In this document: one piece after another, positions 1 through 12,471 of the stretch
Numbering within the stretch: the stretch's first letter is position 1
Layout: every line of letters begins with the position of its first letter
DNA from: Atrichornis clamosus
Lineage: Eukaryota > Chordata > Aves > Passeriformes > Menuridae
NCBI GenBank assembly: GCA_013400975.1
Contig: WBMZ01008990.1
Span: 209,715 to 273,714 of the forward strand
Reading direction: 5' to 3'
DNA length: 64,000 nt
The notes under the pieces: generated by a model
Database searches by the model: none
What the model was told of the DNA's origin: nothing
Seen by the model: only the letters and a program-made list of their open reading frames with translations
Made by a program: the position numbers and the translations under genes

Positions 1-492
1 CTATGTATGTGATCTGTTATGAAAGTTTTGAGATTGTTACTTTTTTGCAACAACATAAACCCCATTCTATCACAGGAGCTAAACAAAAATTTAATCACTG
101 GGTGAAATAAAAATGTTAATAGTTTCATCTTGATTACACTGTGCTGTAGGAGCTCTTCCTAGTCAATTTGCTTCTCACTGCTACGAAATTTTGAGGTCAG
201 AATTGGTAAGTTGCTTGCAGTTGATTGGTAATCATGTATTGGCGGCAAAGCTTACAAATGATGAAGCCATAAAATTGTGTTATTAAGTCCAAAATAGTGC
301 CAATAAAGGCTTTTTTCCACCTTGTTATTTCCAGGAAATCTTTTCTTGAATATGCATCTTAAATAAATTTTATAGGGAGAATTAATTTTAAGAGGATGTA
401 GAACTCAGAGAGAAAGCAAGCAATGATCTGTACTTTCAAATTCTCACAGAAGGAAAATATTTTTTTATTATTCTTTTGAAATAAGTTTTGGC
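1..492. other. Unique A+T-rich DNA, no gene seen
   Basis: I see no coding potential, RNA gene or recognisable repeat here. The sequence is A+T-rich with stops in all frames. Confidence 0.6.
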
Positions 493-598
493 TCAAGTTC
501 TTAGAGCTTGGGAAGCAGATAATATTCCAAGACACAGAATAAGTGTATTAATTCTGTATCTTGGAAAATTATCTGCTTCCCAAGCTCTACGAACCTGA
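493..598. repeat. Near-perfect inverted repeat (hairpin), 48-bp arms
   Basis: The left arm (493-540) is matched by the reverse complement of the right arm (551-598) at 44 of 48 positions. The spacer is 10 bp (541-550). The core AGAGCTTGGGAAGCAGATAA is identical in both arms. If transcribed from the minus strand, two of the four mismatches become G-U wobbles, giving a nearly unbroken 48-bp stem. There is no TA or other obvious target duplication just outside the arms, so a typical mariner-type MITE is not evident. It could be a fold-back created by template switching, a small MITE remnant or a microRNA-like precursor. The structure is seen in the sequence; any function is inference. Confidence 0.85.
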
Positions 599-2034
599 AG
601 AGGTGTAGCTATTCTGTAGGTAAATAAATTTCATTTTAAGGACATCTCCAGAGAAGGGGGTAACTAGAGAGAGAAATGCACAGGGTACAGGAGTGAGAGT
701 TCCCCTTTGGGTGCTGAATATTACAGCACTTATGAGTGTTTGAAACTATCAGGGGCTTTTCTACATCCCTCCTCTCTCCTCTTCATTCTCATTGGGGCTT
801 TCTGTACTCTTGAATTGTTTACCACCTTGCTCCTGTTGTCACTAGTCAGCAAAATACAGTATAGTATACAATATGTCAACGTCTGCATAAAGGGCAAGTG
901 GAACAAACATTTACCATGTCAATGGAGCAGAAAGCAAAACTTCTCAAAGAGGCGCAAAAGTGATCTCAATTTGACCTGATTGTTTGTATATCTGCTAGAT
1001 TTTTTACAACATTCAGTGTTTTTTTTTACTTTATTCCCAGTCTGCATGGAGCATAGAGAACTTTGAAGATTTGTGTAATCATTTGTAGCTTTTGATTTGA
1101 GTAGGTATGTGTACTGTACTTGCTAGATTCTACCACGATTTGAAACCAATCCCCAGGTTCCTACCAGTTGTGACATGGAAAGCATAGCTTTTGTATTTAG
1201 ATAATTCACTTCCTGGGTTTAACTTGAATACCCCAGTCACTGTTCCAAATTCCAGGCAACAATGCATCTCCTACAGCCTTAAGGAAAAAGTCTCCCTAAC
1301 AGCAGTATCATACCATAGTATTATCCCATGTTCTCCTGTAGTCCCCATGTAGAAATGTCAGTTTTCCTGGAATTATTTGGGATTGTAAGCAAAACTAAAC
1401 CAAAGCAAAAAAACTCCAAAATTCAACAAAACCAATGTGATTAAACCAGAAGTTAATTTGGAGAGCAGAAAGGCAAGGTTTAAGAGGCAAATTTGTCTAC
1501 TTTTTTACATACAGTTTGAACTAAATATGTGATCTAGATCTGATTTTATAGACAGTAGATTTTCTACCAAACTCCCTAGATGCAAGATGAACTAGGCATA
1601 GAAATTCTAATGTCACCTTCATTGGGCAGTTTTTGCATTTAGTTGACCCAATTTTCAGTACAGATAGCCCTACATCAAATGAGGTACCCAATAAATTAGA
1701 ATTTTCTATTTTCCTGACCCTAGTTTTGTGCTCATGATTACTTTTCAGATTTTTGCCAGTATCTACAAACAGACTGTATTTGTTTTTTAAAAAATGGTGA
1801 AAATGCAGTAAGTTTTATTTCTCAGTTCATTTTTTTTTATTAGTGGATCCTTTGGCTTACTGAGTGGCTGTGTAATACACAGTAGGACTAGCACTGCCTG
1901 CCCTCCGGTGTTATGTTAAATTCTTCACTGGAATCTCATGATTATTTGCTGAATAATCACCATAATTGTCCCATCTGCCTCCATTTCATTCTAGTTATAA
2001 GCATCTTTTCCCTTAGTCCTCTCCCTTTTCTCTA
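599..2034. other. Unique A+T-rich DNA, no gene seen
   Basis: No gene or clear interspersed repeat is visible. A short A/C-rich low-complexity patch lies around 1390-1435. The 90-codon frame at 707-979 has no recognisable domain and looks like a chance frame. Confidence 0.55.
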
Positions 2035-2205
2035 CTCTCCATGGCCTCAGGCAGGTCACTTGCCCTCTCTGCTAATGCTTTTCCATCTGTAAAATGGGAG
2101 TAATCTGAGTTGTTGGGAAGATTAATTAGTGAATTAATATTTGTAAAGCACTTGAAAGATGAGAAGCACTAGATAAAGGCTAAGTAGTGTAATTATTATT
2201 CTCAG
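2035..2205 (+). repeat. MIR-type ancient SINE (CORE-SINE)
   Basis: The stretch follows the MIR consensus in order. First comes a GCAGGTCACTTGCCCTCTCT block, the equivalent of the familiar tCACTTaacCTCTCTG. Next is ATCTGTAAAATGGGAGTAAT, then a GGAAGATTAATTAG block, then TTTGTAAAGCACTTGAAAG. It ends in a LINE-derived tail, AAGGCTAAGTAGTG followed by ATTATTATT. The tail resembles the MIR3 or amniote MIR1 variants more than the mammalian MIRb. MIR copies predate the amniote radiation and are usually badly decayed in birds; this one is readable over about 170 bp. Confidence 0.8.
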
Positions 2206-2875
2206 AAGTGCCTTCATGAGTAGGGGAAAAAAATGATGCAGGGATTTGGCAAACTGATTAATATCAGTATAGGTGGTTCTGGAGATAGATGAACACAGGC
2301 TGGTTGGCTATGCAAGTAACGAGACAAATTAACATGAATTAATATGTAGTGTTTGCGGTTTTTATCCACTATCTTTAATAGACAATATTAATATTACACA
2401 TTTTCACATCAATCACGAATTGCAACTCATAAGCATGGGAGAAAATGCAACTGTGTATTTGGGAAGTGAGGCCTGTACCTTCCAGCTTCCACATTCTTCT
2501 ACTCTCATTTCATATATGCGAGTGTCTTTTAAACATGCTACTTATTACAGATGTAAATGGAACTGAGACAGTAACTGAGAATAAATATTTTAAGGTAATG
2601 CCGTACAGTCTCGACTTTGTATTGTGATTATAAGACCATCTTCTCCATCCCCCACCAAAAGGCAAGTAATTTCCTACTGCTATAATTAAGCCATCTTTCA
2701 TTCCTTCATATTCAGAAAAAGGGAAAAAAGAGGCTAATGGCTCAAAATTAGTATGATCACATAATGATATTTCCTGTCCAGAAAAGACATAATGACTAAC
2801 CTGAACATTTAATTTTTTTTAATATGTCTTGTGATTAATCTGCTATATGTGGCTAGAGAATTCTGTTCTCTTTAA
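2206..2875. other. Unique A+T-rich DNA, no gene seen
   Basis: I see no gene or recognisable repeat between the MIR copy and the LTR that follows. Confidence 0.55.
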
Positions 2876-3678
2876 GCAGTTGTAAGGACTTACTAGTAAA
2901 GAAAATTGCTTCGTCATGACGTTTGCTCAAAAATTCTTCCAAAAACTGCTTCGTCATCATGTGTGTTCAAAAAATGCTTCAAGAAATTGCTCCATCACCA
3001 TGTCTGCTTTTCACAATCTCTTCAAACACCTGAAAACTACGTGCGAAATGCACTGCGAGCAGCTTGCCTCAAGGCCCATAAAAAGGAAGACAAAACTGGT
3101 GCAAAGCACGGGGAAGAAGGAGAAGGGCAGGATCCCTGGCCTTTGCCTTCTGCTCCCCCTCCCCACCACCACCACCTGCTGATGGACACCCTGGGGTCTC
3201 CGGGAGCCAACGCCGCCAGCCTGAGGAGAACCCCCCTCTGCTCCTGCGTTCCATGGTGACAAGGCCGTGAGTGAGCCTGGCTTCGGCTTCATGGCCAGGC
3301 ACCTCGCCGGCATCTCGGAGGACAAGCAGCTGCATCCCAGAGACCGGGACAGACAGATAAGACACTTCAAACAGCAACAAGGGGAAAAAAGGGCACAAAC
3401 TACCTCGCCTTCCCCCTCCGTCTCAAGCAGCAGCAAGGTAGCAAAGTGGTGTGCTGAACTTTCCTATGCTTTTAAAATAATCTCGGCTTTTTCCTAATTT
3501 TTCTCTACTTTTCTCTTTCTTTCTCTTTTCCTCATTTACTATTAAATAAAATATATCAATTTGTTGGTATCAACATATAACTCCGTTTGAGTTTTAATCT
3601 CATTACCGGGTAATTTTCGAATCTAAGTTATTTTCTGCAGTTCACAGAGAATTTCTCTAAGCGGATCGTAACAGCAGT
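2876..3678 (+). mobile_element. Solo LTR of an avian endogenous retrovirus, with 5-bp TSD
   Basis: The LTR runs from 2881 (TGTAAGGAC) to 3673 (GATCGTAACA), 793 bp, with TG...CA ends. It is flanked by the perfect 5-bp duplication GCAGT at 2876-2880 and 3674-3678. A 5-bp duplication suits ERVL-like elements; the family was not identified by name. Near its 5' end three copies of a roughly 40-bp unit begin at 2905, 2945 and 2986 (xTTGCTTCGTCATxA type), like U3 enhancer repeats. A C/T-rich tract at about 3498-3535 leads into a polyadenylation signal (ATTAAATAAAAT, 3541-3552) and a U5-like end. The frames at 2906-3259 and 3011-3436 lie within the LTR and are not genes. No gag, pol or env sequence is present. 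Confidence 0.8.
3541..3552 (+). terminator. Polyadenylation signal of the 2881-3673 LTR
   Basis: The AATAAA hexamer lies just after the pyrimidine-rich stretch, about 120 bp before the LTR end, as expected for an R/U5 boundary. Confidence 0.6.
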
Positions 3679-6600
3679 GGAGGCCAAATTTTATTACTTA
3701 GCCACTGTCTCAAACCATGTCATCTTCAAAAGAGATAACAGGTGGCTGTGCTTTGTGGAAGCAAACACTCTCTTTCCACGGTGTTTCCAGAGCAAGATCA
3801 TATTAAAGAAACTGTTCCAGCAACTGTTCTGTACTGGTTTTTGTCAGCAAGCTGCAGTGACGTAGAGTTTAAGATGCCACTGCTTAATTCCCTCTGCAGG
3901 ATACATTGACTAATTTTATGATGACAGACCATGGCCTCTGCTTCCCTGAGTGAAGGGACTGCAGCTGAGACATGGCTTTTGCTTGGGCTGAACTAAGGAG
4001 GCTGGGTTTTTTGCTCTGATCTCCTCCTGCCACCTTCAGTTTCCTGCTGGCTAGAACCAAGTGTCACATTTCATGTTGTGATCTGATTCTCTGCCTTCTG
4101 AGCTTTTAAAATGTTGGCATTGATAGATCCAGTTGGAAATAATGACTACAGGATGGAAAATTAAGAAGGCATCTTTGTATATTATTGCCTTTTCATTCTT
4201 TTTTCAGCTGATTGTCTGAGGTAAGTCTTAGGAAACCTGATAATCGCAAAGGCTCATGAGAATGATGTTTTTGAAGTGCAGGATGCAATCAAAAATAGGC
4301 AAATGAGAATAACATGCAGGTCTGCAAAAAGAAGCAATATTTTTGTTCTGAATTTTGATTACACATAAGCAAACTAATGGGAGTAATATGTAGCATGTAC
4401 CATGAGGCGTATACCTGTATTAGGAGGGTGTTAGAGGGGTTAATGATGTGAGGGGCACAAACAAGAAGAAAACTTGACAGGGTTAGGCTCTGCTAATCAG
4501 TGTCAGTGTCTTTGTACTAGATTGAAATCTTTATGTTCCTTGGTATCTAAAAATAAGATCTATATACATTAAACACTTCAGCTTCTTTATGTCATGAGAG
4601 CCACTTAACTTCTTAGGCAACTGGATGCAGTGCAATGCTTTTGGGAGTAACAGTCTTGCCATTAAGCACATGGAAGGCACTAAATAACTTATATTCCTGA
4701 TAGGCTCTGAAGAAGCTGGGATGAGGGACTGCCTTACCCTCCTGTTCACTGTCACTTTGGTGTGGTGTAGTTTGAGTATTCCCACAGCAAAATCTAACCT
4801 AAGAGCTAACCAACATGGTCCCACATGAAGGGAGAGTGCTGACCCCAAATGAGAGCTTTTCTTACTGGCTGCTATGCCCACGAGCCTGTTTTTTCAGGGC
4901 TTGGCATAATAACGCTGCAGGTACTCTTTATATTATAGTCCTGCCTTTTTCCCTGTTAGAAAGAAGTTGTCCTTTACAGCCAATGGGCTGTTGTCTGTTG
5001 TCTGAGGGAAAACTTGCTTCAGACCATGAAAAATGAGAGCATACGAGGAATTAAAACTTTTCCAGTCATGCTTTTTTACAGCATTTCCAGCTCCTCCTAA
5101 ATAGTAGTTGAGGAAATGTGATGCTAAAAGCAATTTTGTTAGCATTTTATTCCTTTTCCTACATAAGATTTTTGGATGTGTATATGGAAAAAATGCAGTT
5201 ATTCTCCCTGTTTTTTCCCTCTTTACCTATCCATTCTAACACTGCCAGAAAAGGCACAATATCTCTCCTTCTAAGACTGACAAAATAGAGAGCAAGAAAA
5301 CAAAGAAGGAGGAATATTAAAAGAGCTGGGAAAATTGGGTATTGGAGAAGAAAGATAGAAACTTCTTATAGTACTGGAATTGTGTAAGAAGAAATATTGA
5401 GAAATGAGTAACTGGAAAGAGAGCAGATTAAAGCAAGAAACAGAATGGTTCCTATTCCTAGAGAACAAGTACATCAAAATAAGTTGAAGAGAAACAGCAG
5501 ATTTTTAAAAAACCCAACAGATTAAAAGATGATTCTGGAATGGACAAAGTGAAAAAGAGAAGAGTAACAACATATAAGAAAGGGTGAAATTAAAAATAAA
5601 ACCAAGCCAGAACAGTAAAAAAAAAAAGAAACTACCCCAAATTTCCCATAATTAGAAGACTAAAATCTAGTCAGACAGATGCAAGTTAGGATTGCTGACA
5701 AGTTCATTTTAATTAGTATTTATATTTTTTACTATACTTTTCTGAGCTTTTCCACAAACCAGTAACATCTGAACAGTCTCAGGCAGAGATGCTGTTGCAT
5801 CCTAAGATCTGATTTTCTCTATTATTATAAAAGTGCTGTGGTTACCCTGAAAAGTGGACAGATATGATGTTTTATGACACTGAAAATGTGACCCTTAAAG
5901 TGTGTTAGATTTACAGTATTAGTCTGAGTAAGTAGCAGACAGGTTTCAGCTATAAAAATGCCAGGGAGAATCCCAAGACTAAATTGCAGTTCAGTTTCGT
6001 CCCTTCAAGGGGACAAGCAACCCCTTCTTATTCAGAGAGACAGGAACAGGGAGGCTAATGGATGGGTGTAAGATATTTATGTGGTTACAAGCAGTACATT
6101 GCATCCCTGCACATGACTTTCTGCACTATCTTCTCCCTCCTGTCCCTGCATGCTAAAGCAAGTTGATGGCAAAAGGGAGTGAGCAGAGAGATTTTACTGG
6201 GAAGTTGTAAATTGCTGCTGAGACAGATTATACCACAAATCACACTGTTCCCTTCACCTGAACAAGAAGGATGTGAGGGAGGAATTGTACTTTAGAAAGG
6301 ATGTCCCTGAGTCATTCTGTCTCCCACACTGCTTCTATGGTGCAAATTGGAGGGTGGTCCTCTTTTTGCTGTTATGCCTAAAGGAGGTTTATAGCCCTGA
6401 GACCAGGAACTCTGCACTTTGCTACAAGACCATGCTCTTGGTTACAGTTGTTTAATTTCTTTTCCAGCTGAACTGTGAATGTGTATTGCTGACAGAAATT
6501 TTCAGTAGAGATTAACTAACTTCATCTGTAGAGTTTCCTTTGTCCTGCAGAGTACATTCTAGTAGTCCCGAGGCTCTCAATTCATATGGAACAGAATTTT

Positions 6601-9600
6601 GATTCCATTATTTAACAAAAGTGCACGTATAATATGTATCTGTAAATAAATAGTATTGCAAGCACATATCACATTCAAATAATTGTCTATTTTGTTTCCT
6701 TCTTTATAATTATAGACAATAATTTACTTAAGTGTTTGAACGTGAACTGTGTTCTTTTGTGATACAAAATATACTTCTCTCAAATTGTGGTAAAACTGAA
6801 GGTGCATAATTGAAACAGTGGTGGCCTGTTTCCATTTCACATCTTATTTCTACCTTTATTTTCATTTTCTCTTTATGAGATCTGAATACATCCTTAAAAA
6901 TATTATCCCTCTACATTTCGTTTCACTCACAGGGCCATGTACCCTCTACCCATAAGTTCCCTACTTGTTCAAAGCATGATGTTCTTAAGTTATTTCCAGA
7001 ATTGAATTGTAGAGTATTTAGTCACCACCCACCTTTCCTATGTCATTAAGATTTTGAGACCATTCTACTGTGGTATTAGGATGCTCCAAAACTTTAATTT
7101 GCTTATGCATTTTTGTGGATCTTTACTTAAATTTAGGATTACCCGTACCACCTAAAAATCTCAAACATTGTGAGAATGCCTCTAAGGAAATAGAGATCAC
7201 TAACATTGAAATGTCTCATCCTACAAGGCTGGCTCAATAAAAGAATAAAACGACATTCAAACTGCACTTTACATAAAATTATCAGAAATGTCTTAAAGCA
7301 ATATGCAGGGCTACTTTCCTTTTATTTGGAAATCTGGCCTAAGTAAAAAGAATGGTACTGCTTGTTATCGCTAAACTGAGAGTGAGAACAGTGATCAGAT
7401 GAGATAAAGCACTTTGGATTTGTCTGAGCCCCTTGAGGTACCACAAGAGGAAGCCTGATGAAGTCAGCAGTTTTCCACTGAGTATGACTAGGATTCAGCT
7501 GTCTCCTTCCATCCAGATCACATCTTTACCTTAACATCAAGAACCTGTTGACTAAGGTGCCGAACTAAAGCACTGAATATTCAAGATTAAACTCTTCGTT
7601 AGATGAAAAGAATTTTCCTGTGTTCTCTGTGCTCACTGTGGCCAAAGACTTTGAAAATAATTTATCTGTACCAAAAATAAAAGATTGGATGGTATTGCAG
7701 GAAGGTTGATCTTTGAAATCCACTGCAGTATTCATTAATGACTGATTATATTGCTTTTGCATGAGATCTCACTAATTTATAAATCTGCTGTACACTTCCA
7801 CTTAAATCAATGCAGCTATGCTGATATAAGCCAGATGAGAATTTGGAGTTGCATCTGTTCAGCTGGTACTTTTGAAATTACTTAGGGTGTGAGTAAAATT
7901 TCAGTGCTACAGTGTATGGCAGTTAGGTACTACTAAGAGTTAACCAGTCTCATTGTCTATGGAGGCCATAGGAAAAAATTGTTGCCAAAATATGGAAAAT
8001 ATCATGGCTGTGACAGTTCAAATGGCTGGCTCAAATGTTTTTCTCCAAAGCATTTTTAACGACTTTAAGTGTTTTTTTATTTATATTTTTCTCTTGAGAA
8101 ATGATGGATAAACATGGTTTTGCTCAATCTCTGCAATGTATTCTGCTGGGTTTGCTGCTATCCTAGAGTACTCATAACACCTTATTTCTAGTTTCTGTTT
8201 TTCCTGCCAAGATGAAGTAGACAATACCTCTTTTTTTGTTGTTGTTATTTACTAATTTACCCTCTCAGTACATCTTGTATAGTATTTTTTTTTCATACCA
8301 AAGGATCTTTTTAAGTGTAGAAAGAGAATAATTAAGTATGTTAAGCTATAGACATAGACACAATTTCCTTCTAGCTCTTTCTGTTCCTAAGCATCAACAG
8401 ATCTGACGCAACTGAGAGTATGTGTGATTTGGGCCAGCAGAAAATCTGTGGCTATATTAGCATTTAGGTGATTCTGTCACTTTTTTTAGTGTTCCTCTAC
8501 AGCCTTTTTTCTGTATTGACTTTGCATTGATGCATGGTAAAGTATTGTGCTGCAGTAGTTTGTCTCTGAACTAAAAGTATTTATGAGAATATTAAGAAAC
8601 TTACACTAGTATAGTTTTCTATATTTATGTTGGCATTCAGTCTATTTAAATGACTAATTTTGGAAATACAGCTCTTTTTTAAAATGCTGTTCATCTTTTA
8701 AAAAACTTTTTTAGTGAAGCACAAGTATCTATTGGCCTTTGACAGTAAAAATACCATGGATTATGTAATGGTACTTTAAAGTCTTCTAAATTTTGCTACT
8801 AAATCATAGTAGTTGGTCAGGGATTTTTTACCTGTGATTAGTATTTTGTCTTGCCCATGAGGAAATGTTTTGGCTTCTAATTTAGGAAAAATAGTGAACA
8901 AATACATTTTCCTTGTGCAACAATTTTAAAGTCTGTTATGATTTTAAAATTCCGAAATGTGTGTACGTATTAATTTCTTCCAATAGTCATGGCTTGGGGC
9001 AGTGAATTCAAAAGGTTAATTAGGGATTGCATAGAATTTTTTTTGTAATTACTTTTACTGGTTTAATATATCTCCCCCTTTGTGTAAGAATGATGTGCTG
9101 AGAAGTGTGCTTAAATTTTTTATCTGTGTAAGTAACTATAGGATCTCCTATTGAAAACAGTACTTTTCTGATCTCCTTGTTCAAAAAACCCTCTGTCCCT
9201 TTATTGAGATGACTCATAGGAACTGAATTCAAAATTTTAAGTTATATTTAGAATTGGGAATAGGACCCAAGGCGACAGACTTTGCTTCTGTTATTTAGAC
9301 TGTATCTAGATTCATGAGTGATTCAAATTATTGTTTCCTTTTGTTAACACTGAATTTAAAATGCCAGTGTCTTACCCAATAGTCCAAGATTACAGTAAGT
9401 CCCAGTAGTTTCTGCACAAACTTAAACCATGTTGTCACTTCATTTTTTTTTTTTTCCTTCATGCTGCAGTCCCTTTTCTGGATCTGCTGTTACTTTTTCT
9501 TTCCAGACCTTCATTTTTGGTGAGAAACAATTAAAATAATTCAGTTATGTGCTGTGAACTTCTGATGAATGTTGAATTTTAAACCTGTAAAAGACAATCA

Positions 9601-11752
9601 GAACATTGAGTGTGAAAGATTACCATTTAAATTATTAGATCATAATTTTTAGATTAAAACTATTGTAAGATATTTGAAAAGGGAGTAGTAAAGGAAAAGG
9701 ATTCCTGATATGGAGATCTCATAGGATGGAAGAGCAGTTTAAGGGAAGTGTTGAAATTTCCAGGGCTGGTGAAAGCTAGGATTCAACTAAACAAAGCAGC
9801 AAGAAATCTGAAATTGGAAGCTCACAGGAGTTGCAAATAAGGCCTTTTTCATATTTAATTTCTTTCATTGCATTTGAAATCATAAATAATACCACGTGTG
9901 TCTGTGGATTACATGTTTTGTGAAGCATACCATGTCAGAACAGATAAGACTGTTGGCATTGGGATGACTTGCCACCCTTTCACTGGTACAAGTGTTTAGG
10001 TAAGGAAAGCAGCCTCTTTTTCAATGAGGGTTGTACTAGCAAATCACCTTAGCCTTGACACATGAAACCTTTTAGCCAAGCTCAAGAATGTGTTTATGTT
10101 TCATGTAATATGTGTAAAAGCTTTCTTATTTGATTAATTAGTTGATTAATTGTTACTTTTTTAGCATTATTCCCAGGGCAAGCATGAATCCCTGGGTGAT
10201 AAGCATTCAATGAATTGCAGTAAAAGATAACCTACATTCTAAAATCTTTGCTGTCTGAATATGAAATATTTCCAAAGACAATCTTATTACCCAGATTTTG
10301 CACAAGGAGGAGCTTTTGATCAGTGGCAATAGAATGTCACTTCCAGAGGAGGATCCTGAAAATTATATGGTTAACACTGCTAGGGTAGAAAAGTTGATTT
10401 CTTCGACCGGTTGTGTAGTGTAAATATGGGGCACTTAGATTTATTTCCTATTTCTCAGGCATTTAAGTCAGGGTGAGAAATCATTGCTTTCTATCTCACT
10501 GAATAAATCGAAGATTCAAACTTTACTTCTGAGTGATCTAAATCACATGATACTCTTCTTTGTAATAATGAGATTTCTGATGTGTATGCCTTCAGAAATT
10601 AAACATATAATCCACTTTTTCTGCCATTTTCTTCACAACTTAAAAATTGCTTTCTTGACTACTTATTCTATGAAAACACAATTACAAAAATTTACTTGAA
10701 AAATAAATAAAAATTGAACCAAAATAAAGAAATGTGATTAAGATTTTCAGTATAAGTTTTTTATTAGCTTTGTCTCAGTATTAATAGAGTAATTTTTGAT
10801 AACTACAGATGAACTAGCATTACTTCTATAGGTTCCAAATCTTCTGCACTAGTTACTATCAAAATCTCCATTTTCCATTTTATATTGGTGCTTCAGACCA
10901 CTATTACTAAATATATTATTCTGTGAACAGAATTATTTTTAGTCACAAGCTGGTATTTGCATAGACATGTCTGAATGGAAAATGGAGTCAACTGGCTACT
11001 GCCATAATTATCATCCAAGAACAGGAAAATAGCAGATGAGGACAGTCATAAAAGTTGACACACTTTGGCTTAACTCATTTAACCGTGTAAGCCTGAATAC
11101 TTGGTACACAGAAGTCTAGTTTCTGTAATACCCTTGAACCAAAAAAAAGTAACGAATACACCTCATTCTTCATTCACTCTGCTATTTTTTTCTGATCTAA
11201 ATTTAAACTGTAATCTTTTGTAGATTTATTTGTATCAGTATATGTGAAAGGCAAATTAGATCCTTTAAATGCATTCCTTGTTGGGTTTCCCCTTGCTCTA
11301 AGATAGGGAAGAACTTGTATTGCTGTTTTGTGGTGCTTTTCTACTGATTTATCTCCATGTTGAAAAGTCCTTTCTGTACTAATTTGAAATTCTTTCTCTA
11401 CATTTTATTTAAATTGCCACATACACTTATTAAATAATTCTAGTCTGTTTGGGTTTTGTTGTTCTTTTCTTTTTCTTTCCATGGTGATTGATTGCCATCT
11501 GGGGGCTAACATGAGCCCACCATACTAATTTCACTTATTCTACCCATTAACTGCTATTGTCTCCAGGGTCAGAGACAAATGTATGAATCCACTTTATCTC
11601 TCAGCTTACAGAACATCTCATACAGTGAGCCTTGTATTACGAAATTGCTACATCAGCCTCTAATTACTCAGCTCTACCCTGCACTGAATGCTGGTGCACC
11701 TTGAGAAACAGCATGCAAAAGCACATTTGTTTAAGTCCTCAGATGGTTAACA
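3679..11752. other. Unique A+T-rich DNA, no gene seen
   Basis: Eight kilobases contain no supportable gene, RNA gene or clear mobile element. All open frames are short, start arbitrarily and lack domains. There are only short homopolymer runs, such as poly-T at about 9443. Conserved non-coding elements may lie here but cannot be told without an alignment. Confidence 0.5.
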
Positions 11753-12099
11753 TTGTGCATAACCTCCTCACAAATTACAGCCTCAGCTGCAGCACATCCA
11801 TTAGTCTGGAAGAATGAAGATTCCCAAGCGGCCCTGGTGCCTTTCCCAATTCCCTCGCGACCCACCAATCCTCTCAGCGCTTTCTCTGCATGTAGGGAGT
11901 GTTCAGAGCTAATCAGGTCAATGATCATCTCACGGCTCAGGGGACATGACAGGAGCCTATCACAGCAGTTACAGGATCTTCCAGACCTGAGCACGCTTGC
12001 TGAGAATCTCGTGTTAAGAAACATTGCTTTGGTGCCTCTTCTCTCACTCCCTACGAGCCTCTGAGGATTTCAGCTGATCTCTCTCTCTCTCTCCTCCAG
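11753..12099 (+). promoter_or_regulatory. GC-richer block upstream of an exon-like segment; possible regulatory region
   Basis: Base composition rises clearly against the flanks, with scattered CpGs (for example CCCTCGCGACCC near 11850). The block ends in a (CT)n pyrimidine tract at 12078-12097 directly before an AG dinucleotide. No TATA box is convincing. It could be the proximal promoter of a gene whose first exon follows, or simply the intron end of an internal exon. Without conservation data I cannot choose. Confidence 0.3.
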
Positions 12100-12236
12100 A
12101 CAGTGAGGAGTTCAACGAAAAAAAGGCAGAGCAGCATGCGGCTTCCCGGAGGGTGTTGATTGAAACTTAGATTCTCCCCGATCACTGTTGATTGGACTGA
12201 TGCTCCAGCATTAACAGAGAAAAGATTTCAATTAAG
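12100..12236 (+). other. Candidate exon, probably untranslated or a poison exon
   Basis: A long CT-rich tract ending in CCTCCAG (AG at 12098-12099) makes a good splice acceptor. AATTAAG|GTAAGT at 12236/12237 is a consensus donor. The 137-bp exon between them has an open frame from its start, phase 2, of 22 codons (SEEFNEKKAEQHAASRRVLI, then E-T) ending in TAG at 12168-12170. That stop is 66 nt before the donor, far enough to trigger nonsense-mediated decay if the exon were internal to a coding transcript. Two tiny upstream-type ORFs (ATG at 12136 and at 12200) would fit a 5' untranslated exon instead. I do not recognise the gene. The splice signals are seen; the exon status is inference. Confidence 0.35.
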
Positions 12237-12330
12237 GTAAGTGCTGCTTTATCTGGCTGCCTGCATCGTGCCGAATTCCTGCATGGAAAGTTCGAACTGA
12301 GTGAACTGCCAGCCTGCACTGCAGCAAGGG

Positions 12331-12405
12331 AGCCCGCGCCGCGGCGGGAGCGGGCTGGGGGCAGGAGCGAGTGTCCCAGCCTGGAACACCTCTCCGGAGG
12401 GATCC
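12331..12405. promoter_or_regulatory. Short CpG cluster
   Basis: GCCCGCGCCGCGGCGGGAGC and the bases after it form the densest CpG run outside the LTRs, about 100 bp downstream of the candidate donor. It is too short for a formal CpG island but supports a nearby promoter or regulatory element. Confidence 0.35.
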
Positions 12406-12471
12406 GAGTTTTAAGCAGAGTCTTATGAATGACTACAGATACTTCCGATCTGATGATTCTCTGACACTTGC

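Noticed and set aside
2906..3497. Several 76-141 codon frames
   Set aside because: They lie inside a solo LTR and overlap each other on both strands.
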